A stretch of 30,883 nt of DNA. Source: a virus. Where the stretch lies: IMG/VR virus record IMGVR_UViG_3300030118_003397, positions 1-30,883 of that record. The stretch is one strand, 5' to 3'. Of this stretch, positions 1 through 6,386 are shown piece by piece (positions within the stretch are counted from its first letter, which is position 1; every line of letters begins with the position of its first letter). The position numbers were made by a program, and so were the translations under genes. The notes under the pieces are model-generated. The model was given only the letters and a program-made list of their open reading frames with translations, was not told the origin of the DNA and did not search any database.

Positions 1-772
1 CGCCTGTACGGGTGTTCCTAAAACCGAATGACGTACCCTGCCAAGATGTAGGCACACCAGTAGTTTCATTATTAGCACTCTGTAGTGTGATTGGTTTGTC
101 GGCAGATATCAGTTTGTTTTCGTAGTCTGACGCACTAAGAGTAAGCGTCCCACCAGCCGAACTGATTGTGCCAAGAGACGATCCGTCAGCAGAAACAGTG
201 GTGCTGTCTTCAAATGCCATGACCTTGACATTTGGATTACCTGTGTCTGTAGGAACGAAATACTCAGCGTTAAACGCACCGCCTAGTTCAGGGTTACCTC
301 TTGCAGAGACACCAGTGACAGAAACGTCTACATCGGTTGTTGTAGTGACAGATCCAATACTACTGGTTGCAGATACACCAGTGACAGAAACGTCTGCTTC
401 GCCATCGACAGTCGCCGCTCCCACATCACCGGTCGCGGATACACCATCAACAGAGACATCCACATCGCTTGTTGTGGTAACAGATCCAACACCACCGGTC
501 GCGGATACACCAGTGACAGAGACATCTTGTTCAAAAAAGACAGTTACTGATCCAACACCACCGGTCGCGGATACACCGGTAACAGATACACTAACTGAAG
601 TTGTTGTGGTTACTGAACCTACACTGGCGGTTGCTCCAGTGCTAATACCAGCAACTTGGCCCCAAGCAGACTCATTCCAGCCGCCCGCTCCCCAGCCCTC
701 AAAGACAGCGACATCATCAATGTCCTGCCAGCCGCCTTGACCCCAATTGCCTTCGCCCCAACCGTTAGACAC
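1..772 (-). CDS. Repetitive tail-fibre-like structural protein (3' end beyond window)
   Basis: The reading frame starts at a GTG (772-770) preceded by AAGGAG eight bases upstream and stays open to the left edge, so about 257 residues are visible and the C-terminus is missing. The N-terminus is rich in Gly and Trp (NGWGEGNWGQGGW). Residues of about 55-165 consist of roughly 23-residue repeats with the core VSVTGVSATGGVGSVT, predicted as beta strands, followed by a non-repetitive beta-rich part. Such repeats are common in fibre or surface proteins of marine phages. It is the last visible gene of the leftward virion block, as expected for a fibre or head-appendage protein. The role is inferred; no receptor-binding domain can be identified in this part. 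Confidence 0.75.
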   Translation of the reverse strand, partial: MSNGWGEGNWGQGGWQDIDDVAVFEGWGAGGWNESAWGQVAGISTGATASVGSVTTTTSVSVSVTGVSATGGVGSVTVFFEQDVSVTGVSATGGVGSVTTTSDVDVSVDGVSATGDVGAATVDGEADVSVTGVSATSSIGSVTTTTDVDVSVTGVSARGNPELGGAFNAEYFVPTDTGNPNVKVMAFEDSTTVSADGSSLGTISSAGGTLTLSASDYENKLISADKPITLQSANNETTGVPTSWQGTSFGFRNTRTG

Positions 773-796
773 TTTAGGGTCTCCTTAACAACGCGG

Positions 797-1285
797 TTAG
801 GCGATTCTGATTATTGCGTTACTCGCATTGGCTGTTGGGAAAACAACTGTAAAGTCGCCAGCACTAGCGGCCTTGTCTCCACCAAAATCCAAAACACAAA
901 CCGCTGGATCATTATTAGCGTAACCCCCGCCGGTAGTGCCGTCATCATTGTAAATTACAGCACCACGTACAGCAGAAATGGTTACAGTCGAAAATACAAG
1001 ATCTGTAAAATCAGTAATCGCAGTTGAACTGTCGAGCGAAGGGTTAACGCGAGTAAGTGCACTCCCTCCCGCACTATAATTTGTACCAGAAATCTCATTA
1101 TTCGTAACATATTTTGCTACGCTACCGTCCATCGTACTACCAGAACCGCCCATATCTGAGGGAACTGCACTATTATCAAACAGAGCTAGTTTGAAAGCAC
1201 TGCCACCACTGTTTAAAAAATTATGTTTTGCTTCGAGCAGTTCTTTTTTAAAAGTATTGCACAAAGCATTTCCACTAAAGGCCAT
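797..1285 (-). CDS. Phage structural-type protein, unknown function
   Basis: A 162-residue protein beginning MAFSGNALCNTFKKEL. It has an amphipathic N-terminus followed by small-residue, Thr/Ser/Val-rich segments typical of beta-rich virion proteins. Its ATG shares one base with the stop of the gene upstream (TAATG), and AGGAG lies just ahead, so it is probably translationally coupled. Comparable proteins occur beside fibre genes of marine phages (from memory). A tail or head appendage protein is likely from position and composition. No catalytic motif is visible. Confidence 0.75.
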   Translation of the reverse strand: MAFSGNALCNTFKKELLEAKHNFLNSGGSAFKLALFDNSAVPSDMGGSGSTMDGSVAKYVTNNEISGTNYSAGGSALTRVNPSLDSSTAITDFTDLVFSTVTISAVRGAVIYNDDGTTGGGYANNDPAVCVLDFGGDKAASAGDFTVVFPTANASNAIIRIA

Positions 1286-1575
1286 TACAGTCTCCTTATA
1301 TATTCAGCTAGTTTGTCGTGACCAGCGTCTCTGATTGCATTATACACAGTCGTCCGATCTGAACGAATCGCCTGTTTCATATAGTGCGCGATAAACCTTT
1401 CAAGGCTATGTCTGAAAGCCCTAGCTTGATCACGAACTTCTGGTGTTGCACTGTCAGCAACACTAATTATTTTATCCGCACAAAGAGAAGCAAGTTCCTC
1501 TGGTGTGTGTCCTCGATTATTCGTAGTAACTATTTGAACCGGAGGTATTGCTCCCATTCCCATGCCATTTATCAT
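1285..1575 (-). CDS. Small helical phage protein, unknown function
   Basis: A 96-residue protein with a short Met/Gly/Pro-rich start (MINGMGMGAIPPVQ) followed by a predicted all-helical region of about residues 24-96. It lies between the second adaptor-like protein and a structural-type protein, with four-base and one-base overlaps, so it belongs to the same leftward transcript. The helical part could be a virion accessory or assembly factor, but nothing in the sequence proves that. There are no membrane segments and no cysteine motifs. Confidence 0.75.
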   Translation of the reverse strand: MINGMGMGAIPPVQIVTTNNRGHTPEELASLCADKIISVADSATPEVRDQARAFRHSLERFIAHYMKQAIRSDRTTVYNAIRDAGHDKLAEYIRRL

Positions 1576-2222
1576 TGCAACTTCCTAACTACTTTACCTA
1601 CACGATACTCTTGTGTGACTTCTTTAGCCTCTCCCAAAACTTTAAGTGTAGCTATTGCCTCAACTAACCTAGCATTATAGTTTTGTAGGATGTCAGCCTC
1701 TCCCTTCATAAAAGTGTATGCCTCGTAGAGAGAACCATACAAAAGAGCAAGCTCTGCATTCTCAGAAAGCCAGGTGGTTCCTGATTCTGCTCCTGCCGTT
1801 AGGCTTGTTGGCCTATAATAGTAGTGTAACTCAACAGCAAGAGCACTAGCTGGTGTCGGTGCAATAATAAAGTTGCTCACGTCAAACACTGCATAATATC
1901 TAGGATTGCCTGTAGTCGCTGGATTAGGTGTAAATTCTTGTAGAAAGTTAACATCTTTAAACTGTAGGAAGTTCTTATTACTACTACTGTCTGTAAACGA
2001 CAAAGAAAACGGTGCTAAAAAATCAGAAGGTATGCTTAAAAACTGATTAGACGAAGTAAAACTGGCTGTCACATTCTTGCGAAACAACGACAGTTGAACA
2101 CTTTTAAGTATGCGTTCTTCAGCCGCTCGAATAAACAAAGGAAGGTTACTAACGAACGTTGTCTCTGTGTTCTCAGTGTAGTCTTGTATTGCAGTTTTAA
2201 GCGTTGCGAAAGTAAAACTCAT
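1572..2222 (-). CDS. Head-tail adaptor-like protein (connector/tail-tube type)
   Basis: A 216-residue protein. The helical N-terminus (ATLKTAIQDYTENTE, then LPLFIRAAEERILK) followed by a beta domain with the pattern LHYYYRPTSL and a C-terminal helix matches the general build of podoviral head-tail adaptor proteins (P22 gp4 / T7 gp11 type). This assignment comes from fold pattern, not from catalytic residues. Its start overlaps the stop of the preceding gene by ATGA. A second adaptor-like protein sits 300 bases upstream in the operon, so the pair may form successive rings below the portal. Confidence 0.65.
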   Translation of the reverse strand: MSFTFATLKTAIQDYTENTETTFVSNLPLFIRAAEERILKSVQLSLFRKNVTASFTSSNQFLSIPSDFLAPFSLSFTDSSSNKNFLQFKDVNFLQEFTPNPATTGNPRYYAVFDVSNFIIAPTPASALAVELHYYYRPTSLTAGAESGTTWLSENAELALLYGSLYEAYTFMKGEADILQNYNARLVEAIATLKVLGEAKEVTQEYRVGKVVRKLQ

Positions 2223-2518
2223 GTCGTCACCGTAACCTCACCCACTTTGCCAAATAGTACTAACCGCTCTGTGGGCAGTCCAACTGAATCAGTGAGCAGA
2301 AAAACAGATACAGTTTCTGTCTGATCAGGTCTTGGGTCTCGAACAGCTTGTGGATCAGATACGTTGTTAGGTGCCTCTAGTTGTGGATGTTTAGGTTCAT
2401 ATTCATCTGGCCCAACAATCAAGCCTGTCCATTCTTTACGCATTTCACGAAGACGATAGCGAAACCCAGACCTGTCTGAGATACCGTATGTCTTTCTTGC
2501 AGAAGCGTATCTAGCCAT
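2219..2518 (-). CDS. Small virion-module protein, unknown function
   Basis: A 99-residue protein. The N-terminal half has conserved-looking segments (YGISDRSGFRYRLREM, EWTGLIVGPDEYEPKHPQL) that I associate with small proteins of marine phages located between adaptor genes. The C-terminal half is a short beta-rich stretch (VSVFLLTDSVGLPTERLV). It lies one base after the P22 gp4-like gene and overlaps the next gene by four bases, so it is translated as part of the head-tail joining cluster. Function unknown. Confidence 0.75.
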   Translation of the reverse strand: MARYASARKTYGISDRSGFRYRLREMRKEWTGLIVGPDEYEPKHPQLEAPNNVSDPQAVRDPRPDQTETVSVFLLTDSVGLPTERLVLFGKVGEVTVTT

Positions 2519-2519
2519 A

Positions 2520-3197
2520 TCAGAACCTTATGTACTGAATGTCTGGTTGTAGTTTTAAAGAAACACGATCCTCGTCTTCGTCTGCCGCACGTTGGAACTC
2601 TTCTTCGTACACCACCTTCAACAACTGCACTCTTTCTGGAGCTCGTTTCAAGGCAAGATAGTAAGCCAGACCAGCAACCATGCAAGGTAGAAAACGATAC
2701 GGCAAATCTGTTGTGTTAACCAAGGTGTCGGCATCTTCTATCCTAGTGATGTAGTAATACACAAGTATGTCAGAACTGTTTTCTGGCGTAGGCCAAAGGG
2801 TGATCTCAGGACTAATCTGACGATTGAAGTAAAACTGTGAGGGTCTTCCCGTGGTTGTTTTAACAGGAATGTTTAAAAACTCGCTACGACTTATGCGATC
2901 AACACTGAAGTCCGTACCACTGCGACGAATAGCAACCTCAAGAATGTCACTCATTGGAGAAGCTAGACCATTGCTAGAAGTGTAAGCAGCCGTACCTGAT
3001 GTCAGAGTTAAAGTGCCTTGACGAACTGTCCATAGGTTTACCCCACGGTTCGCCCACTCCGAGAACATGATGTTTAATGATCGACGTGCAGTTTTAGCGT
3101 CATAGCCTGTTCGTAACTCAAGCCCACATCTTTCGTAGGCTTCTTCAATTACATCTGCAACGTCAAGATCAAAGTCTGTTGATCCTGAAGTTGCCAT
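2520..3197 (-). CDS. P22 gp4-like head-tail adaptor protein
   Basis: A 225-residue protein. Residues of about 11-60 form the helical part (DVIEEAYERCGLE ... SLNIMFSEWANRGVNLW) and the remainder has the adaptor pattern with GRPSQFYFNR, ISPEITLWPTPENS and LVYYYITRIEDAD. This order of segments is characteristic of the P22 tail accessory factor gp4 family, which forms a ring under the portal and completes DNA packaging. It begins directly after the stop of the KAKGG-repeat gene. Assignment rests on family pattern recognition; ring formation is known for the family and not visible here. Confidence 0.75.
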   Translation of the reverse strand: MATSGSTDFDLDVADVIEEAYERCGLELRTGYDAKTARRSLNIMFSEWANRGVNLWTVRQGTLTLTSGTAAYTSSNGLASPMSDILEVAIRRSGTDFSVDRISRSEFLNIPVKTTTGRPSQFYFNRQISPEITLWPTPENSSDILVYYYITRIEDADTLVNTTDLPYRFLPCMVAGLAYYLALKRAPERVQLLKVVYEEEFQRAADEDEDRVSLKLQPDIQYIRF

Positions 3198-3440
3198 TTA
3201 CCGCTTCCGTCTGACCATACCGCCTTTGGCTTTCTTGATCATTCCACCCTTGGCTTTCTTGATCATTCCACCCTTGGCTTTCTTGACCATAGATCCTTTA
3301 GAACGTCTGACAACACCACCGTTCATCTTCTTGATCATTCCACCCTTGGCTTTCTTGATCATTCCACCCTTAGCTTTCTTGATCATTCCACCCTTGGCTT
3401 TCTTCATCATGCCGCCTTTGGCTTTTTTGCGACCTGGCAT
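3198..3440 (-). CDS. KKAKGG octapeptide-repeat basic protein
   Basis: An 80-residue protein made almost entirely of nine copies of an eight-residue unit, consensus M-I-K-K-A-K-G-G. Units 5 and 6 are degenerate (MIKKMNGG, VVRRSKGS), and the protein ends MVRRKR. The DNA shows a matching 24-base tandem repeat at about 3220-3430. The protein has no acidic residues and no hydrophobic core, so it is probably unfolded and nucleic-acid-binding, resembling a histone tail. An AAGGAG ribosome site lies nine bases ahead of the ATG. It sits in the head-gene cluster just upstream of the gp4-like adaptor, which suggests a packaged or assembly role. Function is inferred only. Confidence 0.75.
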   Translation of the reverse strand: MPGRKKAKGGMMKKAKGGMIKKAKGGMIKKAKGGMIKKMNGGVVRRSKGSMVKKAKGGMIKKAKGGMIKKAKGGMVRRKR

Positions 3441-3457
3441 CTTACGTTACTCCTTAC

Positions 3458-3730
3458 TTACAGTTTTTTGGTCTTTCGGCTTGTCTTTCGCTTTGTTCGC
3501 ACCTTTGCTTTAGGTGTATTAGCGACTACAGTTTTACCTTTCGCTCCTGCTTTTTTCTTTTTTCGAGCGGTTGCTGCACGTTCGGAACGTGAAAGACTCC
3601 TGGCTTTTCCCGCTGGTAAACAACGGTCAGGGTTCTTCTTGTCTTTGCTTGTGCCACAGGGACCTTTGATCTTTCCATCTGTTCCGATCCGCACCCAGTT
3701 TTGTTTGAGCCATTTTTTTAACTCGCCCAT
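3458..3730 (-). CDS. DUF5872-like basic protein
   Basis: A 90-residue protein. The N-terminus (GELKKWLKQNWVRI, then GPCGTSKDKKNPDRCLP, then KARSLSRSERAA) matches my memory of the DUF5872 family found in cyanophages and large eukaryotic viruses: a Trp-rich start, a CG motif, an RC-LP motif and a basic helix. The C-terminal third is Lys/Arg/Thr only. I prefer the ATG at 3730, with AAGGG a few bases upstream, over the GTG just before it. The two cysteines could bind metal, though a single pair is weak support. It lies immediately downstream of the SET-domain gene and is a possible lysine-rich substrate of it (hypothesis). Confidence 0.7.
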   Translation of the reverse strand: MGELKKWLKQNWVRIGTDGKIKGPCGTSKDKKNPDRCLPAGKARSLSRSERAATARKKKKAGAKGKTVVANTPKAKVRTKRKTSRKTKKL

Positions 3731-3744
3731 CACATGCCCTTATG

Positions 3745-4065
3745 TCACACGTCGTAGTCTAACACTATCTCTTCACCCTCTTCTATTTTGCGTAGGGTTA
3801 CTAAGTTATAGACTTTATAGTCATCCCAATCTTGAGACAACGCTAAATAACAGTTTGGCTCCTCTGAGTGGTTGATAAAACCACCCAAAGGAGTCCGTAT
3901 GTACCCAGCAATCATAGGCACCTTAATGTGTGTGCTACCTAAATCAAACGCTTCTTCTATGCGTTGCGTAGCAAAAATACCTAACCCATCTATTTCACTT
4001 TCCCCAACCGTTACTTCGTCGGGCAGGGGTTTGTAATAGAACCTGTCGTATCTAAGCCTTGCCAA
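3745..4065 (-). CDS. Minimal SET-domain protein (putative lysine methyltransferase)
   Basis: A protein of about 106 residues consisting of a bare SET domain, which transfers methyl groups from S-adenosylmethionine to protein lysines. Visible motifs: the glycine-rich start DGLGIFATQRI (about 26-36), NHSEEPNC (about 65-72, cofactor site and pseudoknot) and GEEIVLDYDV (97-106) with the expected catalytic tyrosine (about 104). There are no pre-SET or post-SET parts. The size is close to the 119-residue vSET of chlorella virus PBCV-1, which methylates host histone H3. I chose the TTG at 4065 because AGGAG lies five bases upstream; a GTG at 4092 gives nine more residues but no ribosome site. The gene overlaps the one upstream and is flanked on both sides by lysine-rich proteins, its likeliest substrates (inference). 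Confidence 0.8.
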   Translation of the reverse strand: MARLRYDRFYYKPLPDEVTVGESEIDGLGIFATQRIEEAFDLGSTHIKVPMIAGYIRTPLGGFINHSEEPNCYLALSQDWDDYKVYNLVTLRKIEEGEEIVLDYDV

Positions 4066-4342
4066 ACTGTCTCCTGATTGCTTCTTTGCCACGTTTGGCT
4101 ATTCTAGCTTGTTCTTGCTTACCGGCTACCTTTGCTCTTTGCTCCATGACAGTCAGTATCTGTATCTTTCTAGCAAATGGTTTCTTAACCTTTTTAACCT
4201 TTGCTACCGTATCTCTGGCATCTTGAACAGTGGCATACTTTATCCTAACGGTATCTTTTGGGTTCTCGTCAGTATACAAACGTCTGCCAGAGCCCTTGGG
4301 TTTTTTACCTGTTCCTTTTACCGGATCTTTTTTTCTTGCCAC
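4052..4342 (-). CDS. Conserved basic phage protein, unknown function
   Basis: A 96-residue protein with a basic start (MARKKDPVKGTGKKPKGSGR), a short folded-looking segment (RRLYTDENPKDTVRIKYATV, then VQDARDTVAKVKK) and a long basic helix (FARKIQILTVMEQRAKVAG). Similar proteins occur in marine cyanophages and pelagic phages by my recollection, without known function. The start is a GTG inside the end of a 47-residue gene. The mix of helix and Lys/Arg suggests nucleic-acid binding, perhaps inside the capsid. Confidence 0.7.
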   Translation of the reverse strand: MARKKDPVKGTGKKPKGSGRRLYTDENPKDTVRIKYATVQDARDTVAKVKKVKKPFARKIQILTVMEQRAKVAGKQEQARIAKRGKEAIRRQFGKA

Positions 4343-4448
4343 TGATCACACTCTGCAATGTTCTAGCTTGTCCAGCATGTGTCTTTGATGCTTTCTTCAA
4401 AGCACTAATGACTTTCTTTACTTTACTTTTGGCACGTTTAGCAACCAT
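4305..4448 (-). CDS. Tiny lysine-rich protein, 47 residues
   Basis: Reading the minus strand from the ATG at 4448 gives 47 residues beginning MVAKRAKSKVKKVISALKKA and ending KKKRSGKRNR. The first 35 residues can form an amphipathic basic helix. AGGA lies about seven bases ahead. The end overlaps the next gene by 38 bases. Its composition matches the neighbouring small basic proteins, and without it a hole of over 100 bases would remain in an otherwise gap-free operon, which supports it as a gene. Confidence 0.5.
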   Translation of the reverse strand: MVAKRAKSKVKKVISALKKASKTHAGQARTLQSVISGKKKRSGKRNR

Positions 4449-4456
4449 CTTATGTC

Positions 4457-4744
4457 CTACACACTAACCGTTTTCTTTTTTCGATTAGGCATAACCGCTC
4501 CACATCCGGTAGCTACGAAGCCACCGTTACTCATACGTCTAACTGATGTCTCTATCAAACCGCCATCTTTTCTGCCTTTGCGTTTACCGCCTTTGGCTTT
4601 CTTGGCATAGTTAGGATCTTTACAGTATTTAGATGCGGCGAGGTTTGCATAAGCAGAGGGATATGTATCAAAGGTTCTCTTCGCCCATGCTTTTCCCTCT
4701 GGACAAATCTTACCGCCCTTTTTCTTCTTAGCTTTTTTTGCCAC
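4457..4744 (-). CDS. Lys/Gly-rich small protein with YPSAYANLAAS motif
   Basis: A 95-residue protein from a GTG at 4744, with GGGGAGA upstream; an upstream start at 4798 is less likely. It has a basic start (AKKAKKKKGGKICPEGKAW), a central helical motif (TFDTYPSAYANLAASKYC), a KKAKGG unit like that of the repeat protein, and a C-terminus with GGFVATGCGAVMPNRKKKT. Similar motifs recur in small proteins of marine phages. Four scattered cysteines do not form an obvious metal site. It overlaps the gene upstream by 17 bases. Possibly DNA-binding and packaged; function unknown. Confidence 0.7.
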   Translation of the reverse strand: MAKKAKKKKGGKICPEGKAWAKRTFDTYPSAYANLAASKYCKDPNYAKKAKGGKRKGRKDGGLIETSVRRMSNGGFVATGCGAVMPNRKKKTVSV

Positions 4745-4868
4745 GTTTCTTTCTCCCCGCACAGTAGGCTCTTTCGGAAAAACCTTTTGGTCTGGCACAA
4801 TTTACAGACCGCTTTCTTTTAGCACTCCACTTTTTCTTTTGCGGAGGCTTTGAAATCTGTTTGGACAT
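4728..4868 (-). CDS. Tiny basic protein with NCARPKGFSERAYC motif
   Basis: A 46-residue protein starting at the ATG at 4868 (MSKQISKPPQKKKW). It is mostly Lys/Arg with two cysteines in NCARPKGFSERAYCAGRKK, a pattern I have seen in small proteins of marine phages. Longer in-frame starts exist up to 4943, but they run through the end of the membrane-protein gene upstream and lack a ribosome site. It is part of the chain of overlapping basic-protein genes. Function unknown. Confidence 0.55.
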   Translation of the reverse strand: MSKQISKPPQKKKWSAKRKRSVNCARPKGFSERAYCAGRKKRGKKS

Positions 4869-4888
4869 ACTGCTACGTCCCATAGCCA

Positions 4889-5068
4889 TTAGACTAGTTG
4901 CTCCGCTACCGCTGCCGCAACTATTAACACGGCTAATCCCCACAAGCGTTTGTCTAATTTGTCCAAGGTTATTCTTTGTTCTTGCAACTGTTCTTCGATG
5001 CGTTCATAACGCATGTTGCACTCTGCGCCATGTTGCTCAAGCTTTGCTAAGACTTCTTCTGCTTTCAC
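4889..5068 (-). CDS. Small membrane protein with coiled-coil start (XhlA-like build)
   Basis: Reading from the GTG at 5068 gives 59 residues: a charged helix (MKAEEVLAKLEQHGAECNMR, then YERIEEQLQEQRITLDKLDK) followed by one C-terminal membrane segment (LWGLAVLIVAAAVAEQLV). This heptad-plus-anchor build is shared by many phage proteins of the haemolysin XhlA type, often associated with lysis or membrane anchoring. GGAG lies eight bases upstream, within the end of the previous gene, whose TAA ends two bases before. It is the only membrane protein in the basic-protein cluster. Confidence 0.65.
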   Translation of the reverse strand: MKAEEVLAKLEQHGAECNMRYERIEEQLQEQRITLDKLDKRLWGLAVLIVAAAVAEQLV

Positions 5069-5069
5069 G

Positions 5070-5354
5070 TTAGCATCTCCATCTTCTTCGAGCCTGTCGC
5101 AAACGGCTATTAGGATCTTTTGCTGCTTTTGGAAACTTCTTCATCTGACCTGCGGATCGGGCGCAGAAAGACTTCCTTCTAGCTTTTTCTTTTGCTGTTA
5201 AGTTTTTCTTTTTAGTGACAGCAGTTTTAAGCTTACTACCAGGATTATCACGTCGGTATTTAGCAACCCCCGCCTTGGTCATACCCGCACCGGCTTTAGT
5301 CGGACGAAAATACTTCTTCGTCTTAGGGGGCTGCTTATCTCGTTTTCTAGCCAC
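5070..5354 (-). CDS. DUF6321-like basic protein
   Basis: A 94-residue protein. The segment GAGMTKAGVAKYRRDNPGSK followed by LKTAVT and then RRKSFCARSAGQMKK resembles the DUF6321 family as I remember it (Gly-Met/Leu-Ser/Thr, PGS-LK, RRKSF-AR). The whole protein is strongly basic (KRDKQPPKTKKYFRP at the start, RLRQARRRWRC at the end). It starts at a GTG that shares one base with the stop of the gene upstream (TAGTG). It is another candidate nucleic-acid-binding virion protein. The DUF name is a recollection and should be tested by a profile search. Confidence 0.65.
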   Translation of the reverse strand: MARKRDKQPPKTKKYFRPTKAGAGMTKAGVAKYRRDNPGSKLKTAVTKKKNLTAKEKARRKSFCARSAGQMKKFPKAAKDPNSRLRQARRRWRC

Positions 5355-5626
5355 TAGCCAAAGAAACCAGTTACGGAATCAATAGCAGTTAACGTAACGT
5401 GACACTCGCTATCAAAAATTATCCCATGATCAGGGATAGTTATCTGATTATCATCTGTGGTGTGAAACACCATAGACAATAGAGTTGCCCCACTGCTCCC
5501 GTTTTTAAAAACGATTGCTGGAGAACCGCTAGAAGACGTTTTGACGTAAAAGGATTTCAGCCTATTCCTGCCACCAAGCAACGTTCCCGTGGCTGTGGCA
5601 GTCTTAGCTGTAATTGCACTAGCCAT
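5354..5626 (-). CDS. Small beta-rich structural-type protein
   Basis: A 90-residue protein with alternating hydrophobic and polar residues typical of a beta sandwich (LKSFYVKTSSSGSPAIVFKN, then ATLLSMVFHTTDDNQITIP). It carries no strong charge bias, unlike its basic neighbours. GGGG lies about seven bases ahead of the ATG. It sits between a KAAPK-type peptide gene and the basic cluster. A capsid surface or decoration role is plausible by size and fold pattern, without direct proof. Confidence 0.7.
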   Translation of the reverse strand: MASAITAKTATATGTLLGGRNRLKSFYVKTSSSGSPAIVFKNGSSGATLLSMVFHTTDDNQITIPDHGIIFDSECHVTLTAIDSVTGFFG

Positions 5627-5629
5627 AGA

Positions 5630-5728
5630 TTACCCCTTTTTCTTCTTGGGAGCGGGCTGTTTAGGAGCCGCCTTTTTAGGAGCGGCCTTCTTTCCTGTGT
5701 TCAGCACCTTACTGTTTAAGTTGCCCAT
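5630..5728 (-). CDS. 32-residue Lys/Ala/Pro peptide
   Basis: The minus strand from the ATG at 5728 reads MGNLNSKVLNTGKKAAPKKA, then APKQPAPKKKKG and a TAA. GAGGTG lies about five bases before the ATG, a good ribosome site. The AAPKK/PAPKK pattern is like histone H1 tails or bacterial AlgP/HU-tail repeats and is probably unfolded and DNA- or RNA-binding. It fits exactly between its neighbours without large overlaps, which supports it despite its size. Confidence 0.55.
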   Translation of the reverse strand: MGNLNSKVLNTGKKAAPKKAAPKQPAPKKKKG

Positions 5729-5738
5729 GACTCACCTC

Positions 5739-6221
5739 TTACGATACTGCCGCAGAGAACGGAGTAGCTTCTGAACCTGTCGCCGCACCTCTTGTGACCA
5801 CTGAGTAAACATTTGACGCAACGTCTTGGATCTCAACCGTGCCACCAAGTATTCCTCCGGTTGTGGTACCGTTCAAAGTAATGGTGTCTGATGTGGCTTC
5901 TGTCTCAAAAATAGACGCAGAAGCATCAGAATCATTAGCCACGATAGCTACACCGGCCATGGTGTCATTAGCGTTAGCGACCTGAATCTTATAACTGTTG
6001 GATGTGACAGTCGTCTTTACAAAAAACTTGTAAACATTTCCGGTGCCCGAAGCAGCTGGAAGTGTGACTGTAGCTCCAGAGGCTATATCAAACACCATTG
6101 TCCGACCTGCGTGTGATGCAGAAGTCAGAGTAACGTTTGCGGTTACACTTACAAGAGAGCCTGAGCCTGATATAAATCCAGCCGTAGATGTAACTGGACC
6201 TGAAAAAGTAGTTGATGCCAT
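5739..6221 (-). CDS. Virion surface or decoration-type protein
   Basis: A 160-residue protein, Ser/Thr/Gly/Val-rich and almost devoid of Lys and Arg. It has a repetitive beta pattern (VSVTANVTLTSASHAGRTMV, VYKFFVKTTVTSNSYKI) seen in many phage head-fibre or decoration proteins. AGGAC precedes the ATG. It is the first gene after the terminator that follows the major capsid gene, so it may have its own promoter. Its acidic to neutral composition contrasts with the basic proteins downstream. Confidence 0.7.
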   Translation of the reverse strand: MASTTFSGPVTSTAGFISGSGSLVSVTANVTLTSASHAGRTMVFDIASGATVTLPAASGTGNVYKFFVKTTVTSNSYKIQVANANDTMAGVAIVANDSDASASIFETEATSDTITLNGTTTGGILGGTVEIQDVASNVYSVVTRGAATGSEATPFSAAVS

Positions 6222-6318
6222 TGCGATGTCCTCACATGCGAGTTTAGTGCGTCCGTCTGCATGTCGTCTGCTAGGTCAGTCCGACGCACCCGTTTCCTAG
6301 ATTACGAAAAGTATACCC

Positions 6319-6349
6319 ATAAAAGAAAGGGGTGCATAGAGCACCCCTT
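6319..6349 (-). terminator. Rho-independent terminator after the major capsid gene
   Basis: AAGGGGTGC (6327-6335) and GCACCCCTT (6341-6349) form a perfect 9-bp stem with a five-base loop. On the minus strand it is followed by a run reading TTTTCTTTTA. It lies 38 bases after the capsid stop and would reduce expression of the genes further left relative to capsid. Confidence 0.85.
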
Positions 6350-6351
6350 GA

Positions 6352-6375
6352 ATTGAGATTTGAGGGAATCTCAAT
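6352..6375 (-). repeat. Second perfect hairpin directly before the terminator
   Basis: ATTGAGATT and AATCTCAAT form a 9-bp stem with a six-base loop, two bases from the terminator stem and 12 bases after the capsid stop. It lacks a T run of its own. It could protect the 3' end of capsid mRNA or assist termination. Confidence 0.7.
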
Positions 6376-6386
6376 GAGCATTATCA

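Noticed and set aside
168-740. Long plus-strand open frame of 190 codons with a Thr/Val/Pro repeat
   Set aside because: It is the antisense image of the tail-fibre repeat gene; it has no ribosome site and its repeats follow from the coding repeats on the other strand.
3226-3513. Plus-strand frame coding for repeated AFLIIPPL, looking like a membrane protein
   Set aside because: It is the antisense of the KKAKGG repeat; the hydrophobic repeat is a by-product of lysine codons read backwards.
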